DNA of 64,000 nt from Acorus gramineus (lineage: Eukaryota > Streptophyta > Magnoliopsida > Acorales > Acoraceae), in NCBI GenBank assembly GCA_030737835.1, contig CM060850.1, forward strand, positions 2,631,788 through 2,695,787. The letters are read 5' to 3'. Below are positions 27,600 through 38,692 of this stretch, piece by piece. How positions within the stretch are numbered: position 1 is the first letter of the stretch; each line of letters begins with the position of its first letter. Position numbers and translations under genes: made by a program. The notes beneath the pieces were generated by a model. The model ran no database searches. It was not told the origin of the DNA and worked only from the letters and a program-made list of their open reading frames with translations.

Positions 27600-28010
27600 G
27601 CACCCTACCAGACAGAAATTTTGTCAGATAACTAGAAATATTTCTAGTCTCTGTTCGACGATATATCTGTCGACATGTGCAAGCAATGGTCGCTGAGTCA
27701 TTGGTCATCTTTTGCTATACAGCTCAACAATGACCATGTCGAATCGGGATAGGGAAGGTCCGTAGCTTTCGGACTCTTGTTCGACTGTAATGTAGTCGAA
27801 ATATATGGTCCAAGTTGACTAAGCTTTGGTCGTCTTTTTGCGAAATAGCTCGACAAGTCTATGTCGAACTGGGGTCCATAAAGGTGCACATATTTTTGGA
27901 ACTAGTTCAACAAGTTTTCTGTCAACATATGCAGCCTAGTTCAACACTGTCATTGTCGAAGGAGACCACTTATACAACAATTGTATTGTCGAACTTGACC
28001 CTAAAAAGCG
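27600..28010. repeat. array of short TTCGAC/GTCGAA palindromes
   Basis: Roughly eight imperfect hairpins such as GTTCGACTGTAATGTAGTCGAA-like and CTCGACAAGTCTATGTCGAAC-like units recur every 50-60 bp, separated by less conserved spacers (GGTCC, AAGG). The TTCGAC/GTCGAA motif is the same as in the foldback elements at 13.3 and 38.7 kb. No protein frame was seen. Confidence 0.55.
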
Positions 28011-28304
28011 CCTTTGATTTCCCTCTGAATAAGAACATGTTGTGCATGACAAATAAATAATAGGCTAAACACAAATGCTTATAATAATTATCACATTAAG
28101 AATATATCAAATATATATTAAGTCATGCATAAAATAAAATATTAAGGGATTAGAAAAGTGTGTCCGAAAATATGGAAGCGAGTGAAGACACTCTATCCTC
28201 GGTGAATAAGGTCCCCTCATGCACATGGTTGAATGACTCTTACCACTGAGAGATACACCACAATAGGTTTTGTTCTTCCGGGATGCGAGCTATGGAAAAA
28301 CCAC

Positions 28305-28935
28305 GATGAACGGACTTAGGGATGGAAACAGGGCGGGTTAGAACGGGTTTTATGAATCCCAAACCCAAACCCACCCACAAAATCCTATCTCAAACCCTTC
28401 CCAAACTTGTCCCATTTAAGTCGGGCTGGGTCGGATCGGGTTGGGCCAAGACATATTAGGAAAAGATATTAAAATATATTTTTATGTAATATTTAATCTA
28501 AATTGAAATTTTAAATAAAAATATATATTTATTAGAATAAACTCTACAAAATAAGAAATAAAATAAGAAATATAACTTTCAGTTTCCATAACAAGTGATA
28601 AATATAATGTTTCAATTTTTTTTTTTTTTGAATACCAAAAGGCAACTCGGTGTATGTTTATATGATTTCAAATTTCAATTAGCATTTAAGTTTATTCATT
28701 TTTATTTTTTGATATTTTTTTTGGAACACCAAATGAAAAATATAAATTATGTAATTATTATAACAAATATTTAATCTTAATATTAATTGCAACCGGGGCA
28801 GGTTCGGGACGGGTTTTGCTAAGTAAACCCATTTTCCGTTCCAAACCCATCGGGTTTCATTTTATCTATCCAAAATCCGTCCCAAACCCAACCCGTCCCA
28901 ACTAGGTTGGGTCAGATCAGGTACCCTATTCCAAA
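28305..28935. mobile_element. hAT-like MITE with GGGTTTGGG/CCCAAACCC ends
   Basis: The left side starts GGGATGGAAACAGGGCGGG and carries cccaaacccaaacccaccc. The right side carries ccaaacccaacccgtccc and ggttgggtcagatcagg. The interior is AT-rich and non-coding. This matches the common plant hAT-MITE pattern. The exact right end and target duplication are not resolved. Confidence 0.5.
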
Positions 28936-29745
28936 TAGATAGATAACTAGAAAAGGAAAATAGTATTGCATGCAGACTGGGTTAGACACTAGAAGGGCTG
29001 AACATAATTGATCACTAATGCATTAAGTACACATAGTAAAGAAGAATTGGAATCCTATTTTTACTTGAGATTATCTCCCTCGGACATTAGAACCCTTCCT
29101 TTTATATGCAAATGATATATGATGTTAATATGTAAATAAAACGCCACATATTAATGCATTGTCATTGAATATTTGAAACGCATGAAATTCTCAAGCGGCT
29201 GAGCGTTCTAATCTTCCAAAACGCACGCTCTGTCCGTTATTAACCGTTTCAAAACCCCAACTCATCCAAATGACTAGTAAGGCTTAAGATATGCATGTAT
29301 TTTTGTTCATCAAATTCTAACAGAACATGTGTTTGGTCAAATCAGTCACTAATCATCTCAAAACAAACCAGAAAGGTATCAATGTTAAAATGGACATCCA
29401 TTAAAAGCAAACCAAGCAAATTAAACTCAAGTGGTGGTATTACATGTAAGTTGGCTGTGTATTTCAGTTAGCCCTGCATGTGCCTGTCTTCATTTGCCCC
29501 CAAATAATTTTTATTTTTTTTCTAATGATACAGCATGGTATGGGCAATCTCATGAAACCATATGATAATGTTTTTTCAAAAATTGAATGGATGAAACAAA
29601 TGGAAACTCAAGTAGATCGGAACCTCATAGTGTGAAGTTTTGTCCATAACATTGTCACAATTCGACATGGATAATAAGCATATTAATTTGGTGATGTCAT
29701 GAATCCATGAAAGAGATGATATTGGGTAGAGAGAGAGAGAGATTC
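28936..29745. other. intergenic, nothing recognised
   Basis: No conserved reading frame or bounded repeat was seen. Confidence 0.5.
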
Positions 29746-29782
29746 AATGTGAGATTGTTGGGGGTGGGATTCCATTGATAGG

Positions 29783-29835
<53 letters not shown>

Positions 29836-29889
29836 CCATCATGGCTCCATTTTAAAGAAATGGAAGGGGCACTCCAACAATCTCACATT
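29746..29889. repeat. hairpin with (TA)n loop
   Basis: AATGTGAGATTGTTGG at 29746-29761 is exactly complementary to 29874-29889. Pairing continues inward with mismatches (GGGGGTGGGATTCCATT against the complement of AATGGAAGGGGCACTCC), giving an arm of about 37 bp. The loop contains about 50 bp of TA repeat (29783-29832). It may be a short MITE or a small-RNA precursor-like fold. I do not recognise a known miRNA in it. Confidence 0.6.
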
Positions 29890-29961
29890 TTGGAAAACAA
29901 CAACAAGAAAGAAGAATGCATAAAAAAAAAAAACGGATAAGATACAGGAAAATGCTAATAC

Positions 29962-30064
29962 TCTTGTAAATCATTGTTGAATCCACTTCCTCCTCCATAA
30001 CCACTACCTCTGTATTGACCTATTCTGTATCCGTTTCCGTACTGACCTCTTCCGTATTTCGAAT
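29962..30064 (-). pseudogene. glycine-rich protein C-terminal fragment
   Basis: On the minus strand this reads KYGRGQYGNGYRIGQYRGSG then YGGGSGFNNDLQEY and a stop (TAG). The Tyr-Gly-rich repeats followed by a short acidic end look like the C-terminus of a glycine-rich protein. Upstream (higher coordinates) the frame runs into AT-rich DNA with no domain. It may be a captured or retroposed gene end, or a real last exon whose gene is lost. Parent family not identified. Confidence 0.35.
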
Positions 30065-30065
30065 G

Positions 30066-32586
30066 ATTTTTTTCTTATCATAAAAATATAAAAAATAAAA
30101 ATATTTACTTTACACTTCGAAATGCATTGATTGAACATTTGTAGAAAAAAACGTGGTAATGAACTGATGTAATATTTTTATTTTAAATTCAATGTATCAA
30201 ATCAAACTTAATTTATTTCAATTTTAGTGTAGTTTCAATTAATCTATGAATATTATTATATGAGTTATTCTAAATTATGAAGTTTTTAAATTTTTAATGA
30301 CATTAAACGGTGTGGGTGTACCCGTCCTCTATCCTAAATCCTAATGATATAATCTACAATCTTTTAAGCCTGTCAAGTAAATAGAAAAAAAAATGTATAT
30401 GTAAAATTAGGCCTGCATGATCACCCTTCTAAATCATCCAGTCACCATGTTTGGTTACCAATTATAAATTGGACCAATGGTGGACCATGAAGAGTGATTA
30501 TGACTCATGAATTGAACCAATTTGGGGGTGGATTGGGACCAGAGAGCAAAAGCATGTTATAAAATGGTCTCAATAATAATAATAATAATAAATGGCCTGT
30601 GTGACTAGTTCCTCGGCAGCGGCGACAAGACACATCCCCTTTTAATTCTCTTATCCTCTCTTCTCAACTTGTTTTGAGACAAGTTTTTAGATTTATAACA
30701 TCTTTTAAAAATTATATAGTTTAAATTTATTTTAAAAAAAAATATCAATTTTTTTTAATATTTCAACTTTATATGATTCGAATTATCGAAATTTATTGAT
30801 ATTTTAAGATAAGTACTTATAAGGATGGCGTTTATTCTCTTTTGTTTTTTATCTTGTCATCATTTTTTTCTTCTTATTTGTCTTATAATTTGGGAGAATA
30901 AAAGATTTCAACAATTTATTCCAGTTCCCTCAGAAATTCATAGTAAATTTTATGCTAACTCGTCAAACATAGATATGAAGCTCCTACGTTGACATCTAAA
31001 CAGGTATTCAATATTAATTAATTTATTTTTTTATTCTTATTAGATTTTAAACCACTCATTCACTTGTTTCAATTTTTTTTAACAGGCGTGCTTTTTTTAT
31101 TTTGTAATGAGAGGATTGAATCCTTAATTGCTCTAGACATGCGAATCAATAGTGTAATTCCATATTCTTAGCATGTCTTTTATATTTTATTTATTTAATG
31201 TCACATAGGCTTGTTAATATTTTATACCCCACACAGTTTACAACCATGACACATTCAACAAATTTCACGCTCCTTGTTTATCTAATTTGACAATTAATTA
31301 AATAACAAATCAGGCATGACATCAAGAATATAAAAATTAAAACTAAAATAAAAGACCCCAAGTTTTAAATAAGGAAAAAGATACACGTAGCTCCATTTGC
31401 AGCTTTTATTGCAGTCCATCCCATTTTTTTTTTTATAAAATTATAAACTCACCATTTGAAGTGCATGCTATTATATAAAATGAAATATATACTGTGAGAT
31501 ACAATAATATTTTTTTTTCATAGTTAAAAAATAAATAAAAAATAGACTGTAATATATATTATGATAGTGCAGTATATATTATATCATCATATCATATAAG
31601 ATTATAAAATGAGCTATAAAATAAAGTGCATGTATCAGCACTCTTTAAATAAATCCAGCTAACCATGAGAGCTAAGTGTGTGATATTGAAAGTGTTTGAG
31701 GAGGACGGCCGGCCACCAACATAATAATAATAATAATAATAATAATATTTTGTCCCAGCATAGGAAGTTATCAACTTTTTTTTTTTTCAAATGAAAATGA
31801 TACGTCCTATGTGATGTACTATGTGCAGTACCATTCGAAAAGAATATGTATACATTCATCAATTAAAAATACTACGAATATAAAAAGTAAATATACATTG
31901 ACTGACACCACTGTATAATTTTTCTTTGAAAAAAGAAATTCATATGCTAAGAGACCATATATTATACATTATCACAGTATACATTATCACAATATATAAC
32001 AAGATAAGAGACCATTTCTTCATTGCAGACGAGGTTTGCAAACTCTTTCCTAAAAATAATAATAATACATTTATTCATGTGTGCAATCTCAACCGCATGT
32101 TCGAACTTGATAGGTGTATCGAGATAAATAACAATCCATGCAGAATAAACAGTTTTTTCATTGAAAAACGTAAAAAATAGTTTTTTTGTTGTTTAATTCA
32201 TCATGAATAAAATAAAGATAAGTATTAAATAAGATATGAATAAGAAATTATAATTTTTAAAATGACCACTTTGCCCTCAGAATTATTAGTTTGTGTTTGG
32301 TGTGGTTGATAGATATAAATAAATTCATGATGTGTGGGATTAAATCAGGGGTGTCCATTCTATGTAATTATTTATTGTGTGTCGTTATGTGTAAACAAAA
32401 GAACCTATTTGTGTGAAACCACATTTTACTTATGAACAGTGCTAACAAAAATAATATGTTTTTTTAAATTTTTTTTTAATGAGATAGTTATCTTAGCCAA
32501 ATTAATGACGTTCATTATTTCCCCAGCCAAATTTTAGGTAAAGCAGTCCCCATATACACCAAACCGTGACTAACACACCAAAACAT
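30066..32586. other. AT-rich intergenic stretch
   Basis: No conserved protein frame was seen. It contains (AAT)n at 30571-30590 and 31719-31746 and several long T or A runs. The block 32180-32460 resembles MITE families B/C weakly (ttgttgtttaattcatcatg, gattaaatcaggggtgtcc) but ends are not definable. Confidence 0.5.
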
Positions 32587-32594
32587 TTTACATG

Positions 32595-35026
32595 CAGGAC
32601 TGGCTCTTTTATTAGGTAACTTAGGCAATTACCTAAGGCCCCTAGATGCATAAAGACCCCTAAATTTTTATTTATTTATAAGTAAGTTCAGATGTTGACT
32701 AATAATAGTTGAACACATCGCAAAAAAATATTTATTTTTTAAAACAATTATTAGTTATTTTGATATAGCAAAATAGTAACCAATAAAAAAATGACAACAT
32801 TTTATGATACCTAAAAAATAACAAAAAAAAAAAAATATTACACGACCAATAGGATTTAAAGGCTTTTTTTAATCTAAAAAAAAATGGGAATATAAAACGA
32901 CAAAGCCTAAAAACCTGTTATTATTGTTTTTTACACTCTTTTTTTATTCTTTTCAATCTATTTCTTCTTTATATAAAAAAACATTTCTGGACTTCTTATT
33001 TACTGATGCAGCGTGATGATCACGCTCTTTTGCTGAACCGATCAACATTCAGGAATGTGAGATTTGCAGGCTCCAACGACGCTGTTGATTTGTGAAAAAT
33101 ACCAGGACGATGGGCTTCAACGAGTTTGTTGATTCCTAAGAATACCAGAAACGATGGAAATCTATATATTTGATAATCCTCCTAGGATCACAAAAATACA
33201 ATAGAGAAAATAAAATTATATTTATCAAATAATGTTCTAATTTTGTGATTATAAAGTCTATTTATAGAGTAGAGAATCCTAAAAAACTAGGATCTCAACA
33301 AATCTCTCTATATCTCTCAAATCACAGATTAGTAAATGCTAACTAAATCCTAACTAAATCCAAATTTAAATTCAAATTCAATCCTAACTAATAAAAATAA
33401 AAATTCATATATGGATGATATCTAAATATTAACTAATCATATCCAGAAAAATATGATAAACCTAACAAATAAAACAAAAATATTAAAAATTGTAAATCAT
33501 TTATAATCGTCCATTTGATGGTCCTTAATGCCAATCGAACGGTCCATGATCGTGTTGCATCATTCTCTCTAGGTTTGAGAGAATTTATTCTCGAATTCAT
33601 ATCCTTATCAGAATTGTCACCATGAACTTCAAATATGGATTTCTTACGAACAACGAATCTTTTAAGGTGCAGCATCACATCCATGCAATCAGACCAATGC
33701 TCACGAATTCAGTTTTCAAGTAATAACTTTCTGAGAATGGGTGGTGGATGAGACAAAATGAAGGAGGGAAAGAATGGATCCACAAAATAATGGTAGGGTG
33801 GATGAAATGCTTCATGTGATAGCTTTTTTTATGGTGAAGTGGTATGGGTGAATTGAACGGGGTCAAATATTTGAGGGGAGTTCTTGGGCTTGAATTTCTC
33901 CATCTCTTCATCGAAGATCAGTGGAATATATGTTTCTTCAATTTCTTCATCAAATATTGGTGGAAGGTTCGTCTCGTGAATCTCCTCATTGAATATAGGT
34001 GGAAGGTTCGGCACTTCAATCTCTTCATCGAAAATGGTGGAATGTTCACTTCTTCAATCTCTTTATCAAAGATAGGCAGAAGGTTTGTCTCTTCGAATAG
34101 GTTATCGAAATCACCATCAATAAGCTCCTCCTCCACAAATTGTGGAGTTGTTGGTCGTTCTTGATGTCGGATAAACACCATTATATTATCTTTTCCATTT
34201 GATTGGTTAACGCATCAAGTCCTGCATTTGTGCAATGAATGAATTGTTGTGCTATGTCATGAGTGTACGGCTCTCCGATGGGAACCTCATGTGGAACCAG
34301 ACGTCTCTCTCTCTCTCTCTTTTGATGGACTGGAATGAAAAGATTAATATGTGGGGTTGGAATGGTAAGATCTTTTTTATTTGAAAAGGTGATGTAATCG
34401 GTTGGGGGAGGAGGTTGTATGGGTTGGCTTATTGAATTTTTTTATTATTATTATTTTTGGAGGGGGTGTGTTTGGGGTTTGTACGGAATGGATGGAATAT
34501 GATCGATTTTTTTTTATTTGGGTTTGTAAGGATGGGATGGGATTAGAATTTTTTTTTTTTTTTATAAGTGGGATGGATCACGGATTAGCTCGATGAATTA
34601 ACGAGGCTCTGATATTAATTGATGCAGCGTGATGATCACACACTTTTACTGACCCGATCAATCTTCAGGTATTCTTAGAAATCAACAGACTCGTTGAAAC
34701 TCTTCATCCTGGTATTCTTAGGAATCAACAGTGTTATTGGAGCCTGCAAATCTCACATCCCTGAAGATTGATCGGGTCAGCAGAAGAGCGTGATCATTAC
34801 GCTGCATCATTTACTGTAGACAAAAAAAAATTATGTGGTGTAGACAACAAGGAACATCATTTTCTTTTATTTGAATCAAATAAAAACTTACATATAAAAA
34901 CTTAATTAGTAATTTTGCATCCCAAAAAACTAGAAGAATGAATTTTAAGTAAAAAATTAATAATTTAAAATTAAAAGAAAAATTATTAAATCGCTTTAAG
35001 CCTCATAATATATCGAGCCAGCTCTG
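32595..35026. mobile_element. hAT element carrying a nested LTR fossil
   Basis: The terminal inverted repeats are CAGGACTGGCTC at the left end and CAGAGCTGGCTC reading inward from the right end. The 8-bp flanks TTTACATG (32587-32594) and TTTACATA (35027-35034) form a target duplication with one difference, the hAT hallmark. Apart from the retroelement inserted at 33004-34809, only about 0.6 kb of hAT sequence remains, AT-rich and with no transposase frame. It is therefore a non-autonomous or eroded copy. Confidence 0.75.
33004..34809 (-). mobile_element. Ty3/gypsy-type LTR retroelement fossil, broken and internally reduced
   Basis: Inserted on the minus strand into the hAT element, with 5-bp target duplication TTTAC (32999-33003 and 34810-34814). 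A 3' LTR of about 559 bp (33004-33562) is preceded by a purine-rich tract and a short piece resembling the end of pol. About 1 kb of internal DNA carries an acidic PPIFDEE-rich region typical of the area upstream of gag. A methionine-tRNA-type primer-binding site lies at about 34606-34617. The 5' side holds only the last part of an LTR (34620-34668), followed by an inverted LTR end (34669-34809). Most coding domains are missing, so it cannot be autonomous. The two LTR-end copies differ at about one base in eight, indicating considerable age. Confidence 0.7.
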
Positions 35027-35034
35027 TTTACATA

Positions 35035-35571
35035 CAATACAAATGTTAGTAAGGTTGTTCACACTAATTAACATTTGATCTCCTAAAAATGTCATCATCT
35101 CTTGAAGGCCATGGAAACCAATCGTTACAGGACCTTTGGGAAGCAGCAAGGCAAAAGAAAAACAAAGACGATAACATCTTAGAGGGCTCAATCTCACTTT
35201 CCATCATTCCTGCATTTGCGTGGGCGATTTGGTGATCTAGAAACGCGATGGTGTTCCAAGGTGCTCGCTTTTATGTCGAAAATCTTTGGGAGATGACTCA
35301 TCATTCGATCATCGATTGGGGAAAATGCATTGGGGGAGCAGCCCAGATCCTGTTCATGGAAGATCAACTGCGCATTGAGATCTAGCTTGATGAGACTCCG
35401 TGTTGGGAGAGGAGAGATAGAAACCTTTTCAACATCTCTTATCTTTTCCTGTGTACCGTCTCTATCTTTTTATGTATTTTTTTTTAATCTATTCTTTCTT
35501 ATCTCCAATTTAAATGTTGTTTATTTTGATCTTTTGAAATGAAAAATACCTATAATTCGTTAAAAAAAAAA
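35035..35571 (+). mobile_element. LINE 3' end with poly-A tail
   Basis: A frame reads LQDLWEAARQKKNKDDNILEG, SISLSIIPAFAWAIW, stop, SRNAMVFQGARFYVENLW. The pattern W.IW..RN..F.G is the C-terminal region of plant L1-type LINE ORF2. About 200 bp of 3' UTR follow, ending in an A-run (35562-35571). The copy is 5'-truncated and dead. It abuts the target duplication of the hAT element. Confidence 0.65.
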
Positions 35572-35769
35572 CCATAAATTTGAGCAACATAAATGAAGCG
35601 ATGGAGTGAATGTGATTTGATATATAAGGGACACATGTCAATAGATGGAAACACTTGCAACTTGCATCGGATGGTTAGGATCAATGCTTGCGTGTGTTGT
35701 TTTTGGACGGCTGAGATTTAATCTAAAACAGGAGTCTACTGATCAGATGGTTGTCATTTGATAAGAGGG

Positions 35770-36010
35770 TATGGTTGAGTTGTGTAAAATGGTACGAGAT
35801 AAATTATTCGTAATGACATTTTAGGGTATTTTAATTCTCTGGTATAGATAAGCTCTGATAAGCAATTTTAACATTTTCTTATAATAGTTATCAGACTTTA
35901 TCATAGTTTATTCAAACATAACTATCAAAGTTTATTCTTGTAAAACAAACAACTTTTTGGGGCTATTCTTTTGTATTCTTCTTTATTCTTGACTTATGCT
36001 CCACTTCAAA
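35770..36010. mobile_element. MITE family C, partial copy
   Basis: Matches the right half of the copy at 50545-51060 (ggtatagataagctctgata, cataactatcaaagtttatt, ggacttatgctccacttc). The left half is absent. Confidence 0.5.
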
Positions 36011-36190
36011 CAGGAGGATTAAAGTTTATATTCGTTTAATAAAATACGTAGAAGTATATACCTAGAAAACATGGTACATCTTTTTTTTTTAAGTAAAAAT
36101 TAATATACATACAAGTCTAATTTAATAATTCTTTTCGTACGTACACCACTTCGTCTAAGTTGACTTTTTCGTCATTCTTTGATAACATTA

Positions 36191-36427
36191 AGGGTGCGTT
36201 TAGAAACATAGTTTGAAAAATAGCGTTTAGCTTTTAGATGTTTTATACAAACATTTTAAGAGTGTAATGATGATGGCTAGTTTATGAAACATAGATTTTG
36301 AGGCACAGTCTACAGACAAAATCTAGTAATGATGATGTATTTAAGTTGATTTGTTTGATAACAGCTTTTAACTTTAGTTTATAAAAAAACTAAAAGCTAT
36401 TTTTTTTTTTTGTGCCAAATGCACCCT
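36191..36427. mobile_element. MITE with AGGGTGCGTTTAG ends
   Basis: The left end AGGGTGCGTTTAGAAACA and the right end, reversed, AGGGTGCATTTGGCACAAA form short inverted repeats of the GGGTGCGTTTGG type common in plant MITEs. The element is about 237 bp and non-coding. Confidence 0.55.
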
Positions 36428-36826
36428 AAAAAAAGTATAAGAAGGGACAATCAATCCGTTTTGTGACACTGTCCGCAGTTAAGAGACGATTCGATAATCA
36501 CTAGTACAAATATATCAGATAAAATATATAGTTTAGGGAATTAAATTAACGAAATGTATAGAAAATTAAATAATGTTATGTATAACTCTTTTTTCAGCCT
36601 TAATTTCAGTTCATACATGTTTTGTTTTATTAAACAATATATTTTATCTAATGAGATAATTGTTTTTATAAAAAATGAAACATATATTCTAACGAATAGC
36701 ATGAATACATTTATAAAAAATGTAAAAAAATTCTATCGCATATAACCAATTCCCAAGTGCATGGAAACATTTGTTATTGGTATTGAGGCTGAAAAATGAA
36801 CAGTGTGTAACAACACTAAAAAAAAG

Positions 36827-37781
36827 GGTTAAAGACATTTAAGTCCCTACAAACATGGGAAAACCCATATAAGTCCCTACTAAAATTAGGACAGACATAC
36901 GAGTCCCTGAAAACTCAGAAAAACCCAATTATCATCCCTGAGTTCAATTTCCATCCAAATTTAATGGAATATTCCTAGAATATTCCATCACATATAATTG
37001 TGTAGACATTGAAGTCCTTATAAACAGTCATAAAGACAAATTAGTCCCTGTAAAAGATAAAATTGCCCCTAAAAGACTTTTACATTAAATTGTGTATACA
37101 TTGTAGTCCCTATAAATAATCATAAAGACAAATTAGTCTCCGCAAAATACAAATTTGCCCTTAAAAGACTTTTACATGTAATTGAATAGACATTACAGTC
37201 CTTATAAACAATCGTAAAGACAAATTGGTTCCTCTAAAAGACAAAAATACCCTTGAAGTATTTTTACATTTAATTGTGCAGACATTGCAATTTAAAAATT
37301 AAATACCCTCTAAAAGACTGCAATTTCTACACAATTAAATGTAAAAATTCTTCAGGGGCATTTTTGTCTTTTACATGTATCAATTTGTGTTTACGATTAT
37401 TTATAAGGACTGTAATGTCTATCCAATTAAATATAAAAATCTTTCAGGGGCAATTTTGTCTTTTGCAAGGACTAATTTATCTTTATGATTTTTTATAGGG
37501 ACTGCAATGTGTACACAATTTAATGTAAAAGTCTTTCAAGGACAATTTTATCTTTTGCAGGGACTAATTTGTCTTTATGACTGTTTATAAGGACTTCAAT
37601 GTCTACACAATTATATGTGACAGAATATTCTGAGAATATTCCATTAAGTTTGGATGGAAATTTAACTCAGGGATGATAATTGGGTTTTTCTGAGTTTTCA
37701 GGGACTCGTACGTCTGTCCCAATTTTAGTAGGGATTTATATGGGTTTTTCCATGTTTGTAGGGACTTAGATGTCTTTAACC
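36827..37781. mobile_element. 955-bp foldback element with ~92-bp sub-repeats
   Basis: The whole element is one long inverted repeat, from GGTTAAAGACATTTAAGTCC to its complement ending CTTTAACC. Each arm of about 460 bp starts with a unique 165-bp part (gtccctacaaacatggg, ggaatattcctagaatattcc-type) and continues with three to four tandem units of about 92 bp. Unit anchors are aattgtgtagacattg, cataaagacaaattagtccc and aaaagacttttacat. The turn lies near 37300. No target duplication and no coding frame were recognised. Confidence 0.85.
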
Positions 37782-37884
37782 TACACATCTATGTATATAT
37801 TTTTTGGTACTTTGAATTAAATTCAGAAAATGAAATCGAGGTAAGAGTTAGAAAAAAAATATAGCTACACCCACCCAAAAATTA

Positions 37885-38640
37885 AAGTGGAGTTTTATTT
37901 CCACCCCTCTACTTCAATTTTTCACCCCCAAAAAATTAATTTTTGGGGGTGGGATAGAGAGCCCGGTAAAAAAAAAAAAAAAGAAGAGAGAGGGGAAGAG
38001 ACAAAACGAGAGGAAGAAGAAGAGAGAGTAGCCGGCGGTGATTGAGCACGTGTTCACCGGTGTCACCATGTGCGTGATGACCACCTCGTCGTTCCTTTCT
38101 CACTGTGACCTCGACAGAGCAGACGCGTGCGTAAGGACTATGGTTCACCGTAACTCACGCTCTCCATCGGCGTCGGTGACGACGATTACCGACATCACGC
38201 TCTCCTCGGCAATGATGGTAACTTAGGCAGTCACACTCCCCAACATCATGCTCTCCATCGATGGCAGCGATGATGCGGCACGACCACCACGTCATCTCTC
38301 CTCGCGCATATGCGAGGACCTCCGCCGCATCAGTGATGACAACCGCATTACCACAATGACCACCGCGTCATCTCTCCTCGCGCATACACGAGGACCACCA
38401 CATCATCACGACGACCACCGTGACGACCACCGCATGGCGCCGACAAGCACTGCATCATCTCCATAGGCGACGATAACCACGCAAGGCAACGGTTGCGATT
38501 CACTTCTCTATTTATCTCTCCGTCTCTCTCTTCTCCCTCTTTTAACTTAGTTCTCTAACCCACCCTCAATTTTTTTTATGTTTGGGGTGGGATAGAGAAG
38601 TGTAGGAGTGAAAATAAAGCTGCACTAAAGTTGTTTCCTA
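37885..38640. mobile_element. inverted-repeat element with GC-rich interior
   Basis: Left AGTGGAGTTTTATTTCCACC and reversed right AGTGCAGCTTTATTTTCACT match, as do CTACTTC/CACTTC and the flanking gggtgggatagaga motifs at 37950 and 38588. The interior (about 38020-38520) is markedly GC-rich, with repeated catctctcctcgcgcata and gaccaccgcatc phrases, in sharp contrast to the AT-rich surroundings. This resembles elements that carry host gene pieces, but no protein family is recognisable. Confidence 0.5.
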
Positions 38641-38692
38641 AGCCAAATTAATTAAAGGGGGCCAATAGTTTCATCCACGGGGTTTTTCAACC

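Noticed and set aside
33675-34181. Acidic PPIFDEE-repeat frame as a host gene
   Set aside because: It lies between the primer-binding site and LTR of the gypsy fossil and is typical of that element's pre-gag region.
38020-38466. Protein-coding gene in the GC-rich block at 38 kb
   Set aside because: The frames are His/Arg/Thr-rich low complexity from repeated trinucleotides, lie inside an inverted-repeat element and show no domain.
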